Part shown: positions 13,457-20,066 of the stretch, piece by piece
Layout of the letters: each line of letters starts with the position of its first letter
Numbering within the stretch: position 1 is the stretch's first letter
Assembly (NCBI GenBank): GCA_030706665.1
Contig: JAUZOB010000017.1
Location: 1 to 20,066 of the forward strand
Reading direction: 5' to 3'
DNA length: 20,066 bases
From: Bacteroidota bacterium
GTDB taxonomy: Bacteria > Bacteroidota > Bacteroidia > Bacteroidales > Prolixibacteraceae
The notes under the pieces: model-generated
What the model saw: only the letters and a program-made list of their open reading frames with translations
The model's database searches: none
Told to the model about the DNA's origin: nothing
Position numbers and translations under genes: made by a program

Positions 13457-15055
13457 ATGCAGAAATATTTGTTGCTAGGTGTAGAAGCCATCGGGCAGGG
13501 AGCTATCGATGGTGGTTTGTCGGGGGTTTATGCCTATCCCGGAACTCCGTCTACTGAAATTACTGAATATATTCAAGAGAATAAATTGGCGATTGAAAAG
13601 AATATACATCGCCAGTGGTCGGCCAATGAAAAGACTGCCATGGAGGCTGCGGTCGGAATGTCATATGCCGGCAAACGTGCAATGGTTTGTATGAAGCATG
13701 TGGGATTGAATGTTGCTGCAGATGCCTTTATGAATACTGCCGTTACCGGAATCAACGGAGGTTTAATTGTAACTTCTGCTGACGATCCATCAATGCATTC
13801 TTCCCAAAATGAGCAGGATAGCCGTTTTTATGGCAAGTTTGCCCAGATTCCTGTATTGGAACCTTCGAATCAACAGGAAGCATATGAAATGGCAAGGACT
13901 GGTTTTGAACTTTCAGAAAAAGCCGGAGTTCCCATTCTGTTGCGTATAACCACCCGCCTTGCACATTCCCGTTCAGGGATTATCCCTGGCGAACCTTTGC
14001 CTGAAAATGAACTTAAACTTCCGGCAGATCGAACTCAGTTTGTTTTGCTTCCTGCAAATGCACGTCGCAGATATAATATCCTCTTGGGAAATCAATCAAA
14101 ATTCCTTGAGCTTTCTGAGAATTCGCCCTATAATCGATATATTGAAGGAGTGAATAAAAAATTGGGAATTGTTGCCTGTGGTATTGCTTATAACTATCTG
14201 ATGGAGAACTATCCGAATGAGAGTTGTCCTTACCCTGTGGTGAAGATTTCTCAGTATCCGGCTCCTGAAAAGATGCTGAGACGACTTGAAGAAGAGTGCG
14301 ATGAGTTGCTTGTTTTGGAAGAGGGTTATCCGTTGATTGAAGATATGCTGACCGACTTTTTCGGAAAAGGTAAAAAGGTAAGCGGACGATTGAATGGTGT
14401 TGTTCCAAGAGCTGGTGAATTAACACCTGATCTTGTTGCAAAAGCGTTGAATCTTCCGGTAGGGCAGGGTGAAACCATTCCTGGATTCATCGCTAACCGC
14501 CCACCTGCATTATGTCAGGGATGCGGACATCAGGATCTTTATTATGCATTGAATGAGGTTATGGCTGATTACGGAAAAGGTCGTGCATTCTCTGATATTG
14601 GCTGTTATACTCTTGGTGCTCTTCCTCCTTTCGAAACAATCAACTCCTGTCTGGATATGGGGGCATCGATTACAATGGCGAAAGGTGCTGCGGATGCAGG
14701 ATTGATTCCTTCGATTGCAGTTATTGGCGATTCTACTTTCACACACTCGGGAATTACCGGATTACTGGATGCAGTGAATGAGAAATCAAATATAACGGTG
14801 ATTATCTCCGATAATGAGTCTGTATCTATGACCGGTGGTCAAAAATCATCTGCAGAAGGGAAAATCGAATCGATTTGTCAGGGAGTAGGTGTTGATCCGA
14901 CTCATATTCGTGTTATTGTCCCCCATCGTAAGAATCATGCAGAAATGGTTCAGATGATCCGGGAAGAGATCGCATATGACGGAGTATCTGTGATCATTCC
15001 ACGCAGGGAATGTATCCAACGGGCTGCCCGGAATAAAAGAGCAGCTAAAGCATAA
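13457..15055 (+). CDS. iorA: Indolepyruvate:ferredoxin oxidoreductase, alpha subunit (short form)
   Basis: This 532-residue TPP enzyme subunit oxidatively decarboxylates aryl-pyruvates to aryl-acetyl-CoA, passing electrons to ferredoxin; it works with IorB in the cytoplasm. The N-terminal pyrimidine-binding domain has 'YPGTPSTEITEYI' (27-39), 'SANEKTAMEAAVGMSYAGKR' (55-74) and 'DDPSMHSSQNEQDSR' (109-123). The C-terminal TPP domain has CQGCGH (353-358), 'IGDSTFTHSGITGLLDAV' (423-440) and DNES (452-455) in the metal/diphosphate site. The protein ends soon after 'SVIIPRRECIQRAAR', so the two-[4Fe-4S] ferredoxin-like tail of archaeal and many clostridial IorA proteins is absent; this short form is usual, as I recall it, in Bacteroidota. 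The start is ATG 13457, where family homology begins. iorB follows after 215 nt. Confidence 0.93.
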   Translation: MQKYLLLGVEAIGQGAIDGGLSGVYAYPGTPSTEITEYIQENKLAIEKNIHRQWSANEKTAMEAAVGMSYAGKRAMVCMKHVGLNVAADAFMNTAVTGINGGLIVTSADDPSMHSSQNEQDSRFYGKFAQIPVLEPSNQQEAYEMARTGFELSEKAGVPILLRITTRLAHSRSGIIPGEPLPENELKLPADRTQFVLLPANARRRYNILLGNQSKFLELSENSPYNRYIEGVNKKLGIVACGIAYNYLMENYPNESCPYPVVKISQYPAPEKMLRRLEEECDELLVLEEGYPLIEDMLTDFFGKGKKVSGRLNGVVPRAGELTPDLVAKALNLPVGQGETIPGFIANRPPALCQGCGHQDLYYALNEVMADYGKGRAFSDIGCYTLGALPPFETINSCLDMGASITMAKGAADAGLIPSIAVIGDSTFTHSGITGLLDAVNEKSNITVIISDNESVSMTGGQKSSAEGKIESICQGVGVDPTHIRVIVPHRKNHAEMVQMIREEIAYDGVSVIIPRRECIQRAARNKRAAKA

Positions 15056-15270
15056 ACCGGATATTCTGTTTTAGAACTGTTCGAAATGGCTATATCCTTG
15101 AAAGGCTTTAATTGACTTTAGTCCAGATCTTATGCCTGTGATGGTATTCGTAAAATGGTTTTAAAATATAGCCGGATAATTAATTTTAGCAGGTCCGGAT
15201 CCTTTATTAAAAGATGAAGAATGATTTAAATCTCAAGATTTTTTAAATTGATTCGAATAAAAATAAAAAG

Positions 15271-15852
15271 ATGAAAACAGACATCATATTAGCAGGAGTA
15301 GGCGGACAAGGGATTCTTTCTATTGCCGCTGCCATTGGAGAAGCAGCTCTTGAAAATAACCTCTATTTAAAACAATCTGAAACTCATGGGATGAGCCAGC
15401 GCGGTGGTGCAGTAGTCTCTCATCTCAGAATCTCAGACCAACCGATTGCGTCTGACCTGATCCCCATGGGAAAAGCTGATCTCATTCTTTCCGTAGAACC
15501 CATGGAAGCATTGCGTTATCTTCCATATCTTAAGACTGACGGTTTTATTGTAACGAATATTACTCCTTTTATCAACGTCGGAAATTATCCTGAAGATGAA
15601 GTCCTTTTTAATAAGTTAAAGTCAATGTCACATGTTGTCTTAATTGATGCAGATCGCATTGCAAAGGAAATGGGTAATGCCCGTGCTTCTAATATGGTAA
15701 TGCTTGGAGCTGCCTGTCCGTTTATACATGTTGATTTTGAAAAGATTGTAAATGGCGTTAAGCAGATCTTCAATCGAAAAGGAGAAGCTGTTGTTGAAAT
15801 GAATCTGAAAGCTTTAGAAGCCGGTAGAGAGTTCTCTCTGAATAATAAGTAA
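15271..15852 (+). CDS. iorB: Indolepyruvate:ferredoxin oxidoreductase, beta subunit
   Basis: The 193-residue product is the gamma-type (pyruvate oxidoreductase gamma domain) partner of IorA. The signature 'ILAGVGGQGILSIAAAIGEA' (residues 6-25) opens the protein, followed by 'QSETHGMSQRGGAVVSHLRI', 'ADLILSVEPMEALRYL' and 'NARASNMVMLGAA', all typical of IorB. It helps bind coenzyme A and complete the active site. The length matches the family. A short spaced gap of 215 nt separates it from iorA, longer than usual, but I see neither a terminator nor a clear promoter in it, so co-transcription is probable. A strong terminator follows 127 nt after its stop. Confidence 0.95.
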   Translation: MKTDIILAGVGGQGILSIAAAIGEAALENNLYLKQSETHGMSQRGGAVVSHLRISDQPIASDLIPMGKADLILSVEPMEALRYLPYLKTDGFIVTNITPFINVGNYPEDEVLFNKLKSMSHVVLIDADRIAKEMGNARASNMVMLGAACPFIHVDFEKIVNGVKQIFNRKGEAVVEMNLKALEAGREFSLNNK

Positions 15853-15979
15853 GATTCGGTAATTGATTGATATCATAACGGTGAATTTGATTATTGAAGA
15901 ATCAATATTGGATCAGTGAATGAGTTTAATCATGATTCCCTTAGAGATTCTTTAATGTATTAATGGCCGAAATAATATA

Positions 15980-16027
15980 CAGAGCCGGATTACTTCTTTA
16001 CTCAGCATCCGGCTCTGATATTTTTTC
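15980..16027 (+). terminator. Rho-independent terminator of iorAB
   Basis: An 11-bp perfect stem CAGAGCCGGAT (15980-15990) / ATCCGGCTCTG (16007-16017) with a 16-nt loop is followed by ATATTTTTTCTT. It is the strongest GC stem in this gap. Confidence 0.88.
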
Positions 16028-16250
16028 TTAACAGAATAATGTTTAATAATTCTGGATCAAATTCTGAATTCGAGTGAATTTGATTTTTTAAATACTTTAG
16101 ATTTATTGAAGATCATCCGGGATTCTGCTTCAGGTTGGTAAAATCTTTATCTTCAAAACTTGTTTGATTATCGCTTTTGATTAATGCCATCATTTTTTAC
16201 ATTTCTTTTTTCAGTACACTCGAATTTTGTATTTTCATCTCCTTATCGGA

Positions 16251-16286
16251 AACACTTTGATTTAATGGGTTTAATATCAAGGTGTT
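16251..16286 (-). terminator. Weak possible terminator after the DUF3857/transglutaminase gene
   Basis: AACACTTTGAT (16251-16261) pairs with ATCAAGGTGTT (16276-16286) with one G-T pair. It lies about 22 nt beyond the minus-strand stop codon, a good position, but the minus strand continues TTTCCG with only a short T run. Confidence 0.3.
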
Positions 16287-16307
16287 TTGCATATATTGTG
16301 GAGGCAT

Positions 16308-18221
16308 TTAATCTTTGATCAATACCATTTTGGCTTTGTCAAGAAAAGTGACTTTATTCAAAAATGCAACAAATTTCTCATATTCCGAAGCAGGATAGAG
16401 TCCGTTTCTTAACAGAAAGTGACGGGAATAAGATACTTTGCCCTGATTGTAATTCACTTCTATTTCATAAGTCCCAAATGGAGATTCAATCTTTTGTGAT
16501 TCGGGCAGAGCTTCGGGGTGATATCCTTCAGGAAGAGTAAAGTCGTAATTTTCTACATCGTCATTCCCATATCTTATTTTGATAGGAAATTTTCTTTCTT
16601 CTTCTTTTAATAATTTGGGCAATTTGTAACTGAAAAGATTTACAGGCATAAAGATTCTTTTCCCATTCACATTGGCTGTGGTGTTAGTTTCCAAATTGAC
16701 GGTTTCAGTTACGGTCGGATTCCGATCCTCCTTATACTGATATTGCAGGGATACGACTTTTGGACTTTGAATCGTACAGCCTTCTAAAAAGTGATCTGTC
16801 TGTTCTTTGGATGGAAGCCGGGTGATATCTATTCTATCGTCTGCCTGATAACCTTTAAAAGAAGTATTAGATGAAATGTCAAGTACTCCGTCAGGTGAGA
16901 GTTTTACCTTGCTATTGCGGGTCTCTGAATTTTCTGTCTCCTTTAGGAGAGGGATGTAAACCAGTTTCCCTCCATTGGGGGTAATCATCAAAGCCTTACG
17001 ATCAGCAGTGAATGTTCCCATAAATCCAAGAGGGACAAGAGGATTGGTACATTCCATATAAATGGTATCCTGCCCATTGGGAATGCCAAGAATAACGTGG
17101 TCTGCCTGAGTCATGGATGAGTAATCATCCATTAAAGAGTGCCCTTGTTCTCCAGCATGAATTATGACCGGGTAAGAATCGACTCCTGCGTGTTTCAGTA
17201 GAACACGGGCGTAATTGCTTAATGCTTTGCAATCTCCGTAGCCTTTTTGTTCAACCGTCTCTGCAGAGAAGGGAATCCAGCCTCCGATTCCCAATTGGAT
17301 GCTGACATAGCGAGTTTTCTCCGCCAGTATTTTATGCACCTCCTTAATGATTTCTAATTTATCGGTGTGATTATTCTTTAATATAAGCATCTTGTTGGCG
17401 ATTTCAAGAGGCAGTGCATTTCTGGTTTCATATAATTCATAAAGTCGCTTCCCGTTTTCTTTCCAGCTGCTAATGTCTATTTTTGTGTTATCATAATCGA
17501 GGACTGCGGGGTCTGCATATACCATGGGAAAGATATCTACTGAAACGGGACAGAAAGCTTCTGGCTTAAGTGCCTGGTAGTTTTTTAATTCCCATGTGTA
17601 TCTGATCATTCCTTTTTCTTTTTCTTCTTTTAATGGCTGAATATCTATGTTTTTGTTTTTGAAACGGAAAGGGAAAGCATTGGGAATTTCAATTGTAAGT
17701 ACAGCTTTTTCAACACTGAAATTATTACCTTGAACGGGATACCACCTTGCATATGATCCAATTCCTGTGCATGATTCTTCCCATTCATATTCGATAGTAA
17801 CTGGGAATACCGGACTGTTGAATTCATATACTTTTGCCCGGGAGTCGTCAAATAGGGTATATTGATCTGTGGCACTATAATCTCTAAAGTCAGAGCTCTT
17901 GAGCTTGCGGACTTCTTTTCCCTGAGCATCAAATATTCTGCATTTACAGGAACTGATAGACGAAAATTTATCGTATTGCGCTATGAAATTGGCCTTAGAC
18001 TGCCCTTTTTCATTCAGTACAGTATATACCCTTTTATGATACGCTGTTTTTTTATTACTGCTTTTGACTTTAATTAAGTCAATTGAACTTCTAAGTATGC
18101 AATCTGCATCTTTTTTTAAATCCTGAGGAATAAGGCTAACACTCCAGTTTTCATTCTCTGCAAAAGTGAGTTGACACAATGTAAAGAGTAAAAGTGTTAA
18201 AAAGGACGTTGTAATTTTCAT
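16308..18221 (-). CDS. Exported DUF3857 / transglutaminase-like protein, catalytic residues present
   Basis: The product (637 residues from ATG 18221; an ATG 18 nt upstream is possible) has a signal peptide 'MKITTSFLTLLLFTLCQLTFA'-like N-terminus, an N-terminal DUF3857 beta-rich domain (about residues 40-230), a transglutaminase-like core (about 290-395) and a C-terminal DUF3858-type beta region. The core keeps the nucleophile Cys331 in 'GYGDCKALSNYA' and the His375 in 'QADHVILGI'; the third acidic position is Glu390 ('MECTNP') instead of the usual Asp. The family occurs widely in Bacteroidota, periplasmic or surface-exposed; its substrate is unknown, though several sit near polysaccharide or protein-degradation genes. 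The neighbour upstream on the same strand is a related protein with a degenerate active site. I chose the start at 18221 because the signal peptide begins there. Confidence 0.82.
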   Translation of the reverse strand: MKITTSFLTLLLFTLCQLTFAENENWSVSLIPQDLKKDADCILRSSIDLIKVKSSNKKTAYHKRVYTVLNEKGQSKANFIAQYDKFSSISSCKCRIFDAQGKEVRKLKSSDFRDYSATDQYTLFDDSRAKVYEFNSPVFPVTIEYEWEESCTGIGSYARWYPVQGNNFSVEKAVLTIEIPNAFPFRFKNKNIDIQPLKEEKEKGMIRYTWELKNYQALKPEAFCPVSVDIFPMVYADPAVLDYDNTKIDISSWKENGKRLYELYETRNALPLEIANKMLILKNNHTDKLEIIKEVHKILAEKTRYVSIQLGIGGWIPFSAETVEQKGYGDCKALSNYARVLLKHAGVDSYPVIIHAGEQGHSLMDDYSSMTQADHVILGIPNGQDTIYMECTNPLVPLGFMGTFTADRKALMITPNGGKLVYIPLLKETENSETRNSKVKLSPDGVLDISSNTSFKGYQADDRIDITRLPSKEQTDHFLEGCTIQSPKVVSLQYQYKEDRNPTVTETVNLETNTTANVNGKRIFMPVNLFSYKLPKLLKEEERKFPIKIRYGNDDVENYDFTLPEGYHPEALPESQKIESPFGTYEIEVNYNQGKVSYSRHFLLRNGLYPASEYEKFVAFLNKVTFLDKAKMVLIKD

Positions 18222-18326
18222 TTTTATAGGGAATAACATTAGAATAATACGTAAGATATTGATCGTCAGAAATTGGATGAAATAACTGTCTGGAATACTC
18301 GCTTACCATATTTGAAACTTGCATTT

Positions 18327-18370
18327 TTAAAAATTCTCCGGTTTGATCAGAGATTATTGCCAAACCGGAG
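18327..18370 (-). terminator. Rho-independent terminator between the two DUF3857 genes
   Basis: On the minus strand, CTCCGGTTTG and CAAACCGGAG (plus-strand 18361-18370 and 18336-18345) form a perfect 10-bp stem around a 15-nt loop, followed by AATTTTTA. It is about 90 nt after the stop of the upstream gene, so the downstream DUF3857 gene likely has its own promoter between 18222 and 18335, where I find no clear consensus. Confidence 0.8.
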
Positions 18371-18460
18371 TAATATCTTTCCTTAATAGTTGTTGGTAAG
18401 TTTATTCGAAATCGATCCGTTTTTCAGATAGTTTTCTACTTTCTGTAATAGTTTATATCC

Positions 18461-20066
18461 TTAAATCTTTTTAAAAACGATGCTTTCAGATTGTTTTTGT
18501 ACAATCTTTGAAAACATTTCCTTTAAATTATTGTATTTATCGGTAGTAACAATTATTCGTGGGAACAGAAGATGCATACTTACCAGAATTTCATTGTCGA
18601 ATGCTTTATATGTCGTTTCAAATAGGGCTGTTTCTTCGATTATTACATTTTCGTCTTTGGGTAATTCTTCAATTTTATATCCTTGAGGGATTTGAATTTT
18701 GCAAGTATAAGTTTCATCAAACGGGTATCCGAAATTTACAGGATAAGTTCGGTCAATTAATTTAAAAGGATTTTGAGTATATCTATTAGAAATAAATGGA
18801 TTTACGTAGATAACTTTATCTCCAAGTGATGCTTTATCGCTCATGTCGATCACGAAAGATTCAACGACTGGTTTCTCTAAATTGGTCGTCAGGTTATTAA
18901 TTTTGTAATCACTAATATTTAAAGAACCGGACTTTTGGATGTTCTCACTGATTTTCTGAGTGTCAAGATTCCAATTTTGCTCTCTGTAATTAACTGCTTT
19001 ATTCCCGGTACGCATAATGCTTGTTTTTAACTTCAACTTTCCGTCTTGGGCAAATTCAATTTGAGAGAAAGTATTTTCTTTGCTTAAGAAGTCTGGAGTC
19101 AGCTGGATTTTGTCAATTTTATCTTTTGCAACAATAATTCCCTGGTCATTTAAATACTCCATCGGTAAAATGTTCGGGCATGAAGCATGTGAGGTGGCAT
19201 CGACCAGGATACGCTTATTGTCATTGATGACAAGTGCAAGCACACTGTTTAGTGCATCGATAGAAGCACGTCCCATGGGAATAAATCCATGAGAGCGAGT
19301 ACTGAGTGCAACCGGATATGTTGTCAATCCGGCTGATTTAAGCATTGATATTAATAGTAGGTTTACTTCGGCTGAATTCCCGGATCCTTCTTTGTAAACA
19401 GTCTTTAATGGTTTGTTGGTGAATAGTCTATAACTATCGTTCCATTTTACTTTCTTTTTAACAAGGTCAACAATTGCATTGATCTTTTCAATAACTGAAT
19501 TTTTATCGGCAAGGGCAGCAGCCAGATCTTGTGAATAATAGTTGTCATTATTTAATTGTTCCCCAAAATATTCTGAGTTTAGTAGTTTTTCGCAAACATC
19601 ATTCCAAGTATTGGTTAGGTTGTATTGGAAAGATTGAGGAAAACTGGTTTGGCGAAGTTCAAACTCAATACTGGCCAGATAGTTTAATTTTGAATCAATA
19701 TAAGCTTCTTCTTTAAACGCCGGAATATCTTCCATCGTATAGGTCTCTCTTGTACAAGTATAATTTAAAAATTTCCCATTGCCATTTGTGACAGAAATAG
19801 TTTTTCTTATCCCTTCTTCAGTGTTGGAAGTCATTTTATAATATCCTTTTGACATTCTGTTGTAAAAGAGGTATTCCGGAATCTCAACAGACATTTGGCT
19901 ATAAACAACGGGAATATCTTCCTGGAAGATCCAATTCGGAATTTCCCAAAAGTAATCAGATGTAATTTGATATTCGATATCAACAACTGAACCTTCTTTT
20001 ATGTTGGGCATTGCAACCTTAATCCGGGTACGGTTTTCATCGATCTTTTCTTCGAAAATGCCGGTC
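18461..20066 (-). CDS. DUF3857 / transglutaminase-like protein with degenerate active site, 5' end outside the window
   Basis: The frame stays open to the right edge of the window (residues 'TGIFEEKIDENRTRIKVAMP' precede the first Met at 20011), so the N-terminus is missing and 20011 is not the start. Visible parts are the end of the DUF3857 domain ('MPNIKEGSVVDIEYQI', the typical Pro-x-x-x-x-Gly-Ser-x-x-x-x-x-Tyr strand), a transglutaminase-like core, and a C-terminal beta domain. In the core, the position of the catalytic Cys reads 'SGNSAEVNLLLISMLKSAGL' (Ser near 19373-19375 instead of Cys), and the following His position is 'LNSVLALVI' (Asn/Ser, no His); the final Asp in 'ILVDATS' is kept. 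It is therefore probably not a working cysteine enzyme. Such Cys-less members are frequent in Bacteroidota; role unknown. Confidence 0.8.
   Translation of the reverse strand, partial: TGIFEEKIDENRTRIKVAMPNIKEGSVVDIEYQITSDYFWEIPNWIFQEDIPVVYSQMSVEIPEYLFYNRMSKGYYKMTSNTEEGIRKTISVTNGNGKFLNYTCTRETYTMEDIPAFKEEAYIDSKLNYLASIEFELRQTSFPQSFQYNLTNTWNDVCEKLLNSEYFGEQLNNDNYYSQDLAAALADKNSVIEKINAIVDLVKKKVKWNDSYRLFTNKPLKTVYKEGSGNSAEVNLLLISMLKSAGLTTYPVALSTRSHGFIPMGRASIDALNSVLALVINDNKRILVDATSHASCPNILPMEYLNDQGIIVAKDKIDKIQLTPDFLSKENTFSQIEFAQDGKLKLKTSIMRTGNKAVNYREQNWNLDTQKISENIQKSGSLNISDYKINNLTTNLEKPVVESFVIDMSDKASLGDKVIYVNPFISNRYTQNPFKLIDRTYPVNFGYPFDETYTCKIQIPQGYKIEELPKDENVIIEETALFETTYKAFDNEILVSMHLLFPRIIVTTDKYNNLKEMFSKIVQKQSESIVFKKI

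Larger units (their letters stand above)
15853..16307. other. Intergenic region between convergent iorB and the DUF3857 gene
   Basis: 455 nt without a supported gene. It contains the iorAB terminator (15980-16027), a weak hairpin near the DUF3857 stop (16251-16286), and a 26-codon minus-strand frame at 16113-16193 that reads MMALIKSDNQ... and is preceded by a T/A-rich stretch; the frame is too short to call a gene. Confidence 0.6.

Noticed and set aside
14013..14441. 142-codon minus-strand frame inside iorA
   Set aside because: Antisense to well-conserved iorA sequence; no recognisable domain.
1..20066. CRISPR arrays, insertion sequences, prophage, tRNA and rRNA genes
   Set aside because: Looked for on both strands; no regular spaced repeats, transposase frames or RNA cloverleaf were seen.

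Overview
The window looks like a chromosomal segment of a Bacteroidota bacterium, probably an anaerobic member of the Bacteroidales/Marinilabiliales. The clues are the AT-rich gene starts without strong Shine-Dalgarno sites, several TAnnTTTG-type -7 boxes, secreted proteins with short 'MKK/MRK...FGQ' signal peptides, DUF6588-like and DUF3857 family proteins, and the short Bacteroidota form of indolepyruvate:ferredoxin oxidoreductase. I see no insertion sequence, prophage, CRISPR array, tRNA or rRNA gene. The assignment rests on family recognition, not on a database search.

Layout. (1) 1-301: 3' end of a cation diffusion facilitator. (2) 305-6157: a hexuronate catabolic locus. A LacI-type regulator faces away from uxaE, uxaC, kdgK and kdgA. 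UxaC isomerises glucuronate and galacturonate, UxaE would interconvert tagaturonate and fructuronate, and KdgK plus KdgA finish the route to pyruvate and glyceraldehyde-3-phosphate. The reductase (UxuB), the dehydratase (UxuA) and a transporter are not in the window. (3) 6459-8898: two tandem paralogous exported proteins, probably DUF6588 outer-membrane barrels, each preceded by a strong hairpin/T-tract about 65 nt before its ATG. (4) 8899-9559: a long non-coding stretch with an rRNA-leader-like motif and a GC-rich dyad, leading to a secreted SagB-type nitroreductase (9560-10189). (5) 10305-12407, minus strand: a stand-alone B3/4 (PheRS editing-type) domain protein followed by a two-domain AcvB/VirJ-like periplasmic hydrolase; a 17-bp bidirectional terminator separates it from the nitroreductase. 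(6) 12931-15852: a YjbQ/UPF0047 protein, then iorA and iorB, closed by a strong terminator. (7) 16308-20066, minus strand: two DUF3857/transglutaminase-like proteins, the upstream one cut by the window edge.

The most unusual points are: the LacI-type regulator has a complete helix-turn-helix but no ATG/GTG/TTG codon in front of it; a GATAACGnTA repeat lies beside both divergent promoters of the hexuronate locus; the two DUF6588-like genes share a terminator-then-gene architecture; a B3/4 domain is paired with an AcvB/VirJ hydrolase that keeps a plausible triad in both halves; and the two neighbouring DUF3857 proteins differ in that one keeps the transglutaminase Cys/His and the other has lost both. 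I found no convincing evidence for a wholly new multi-gene system.
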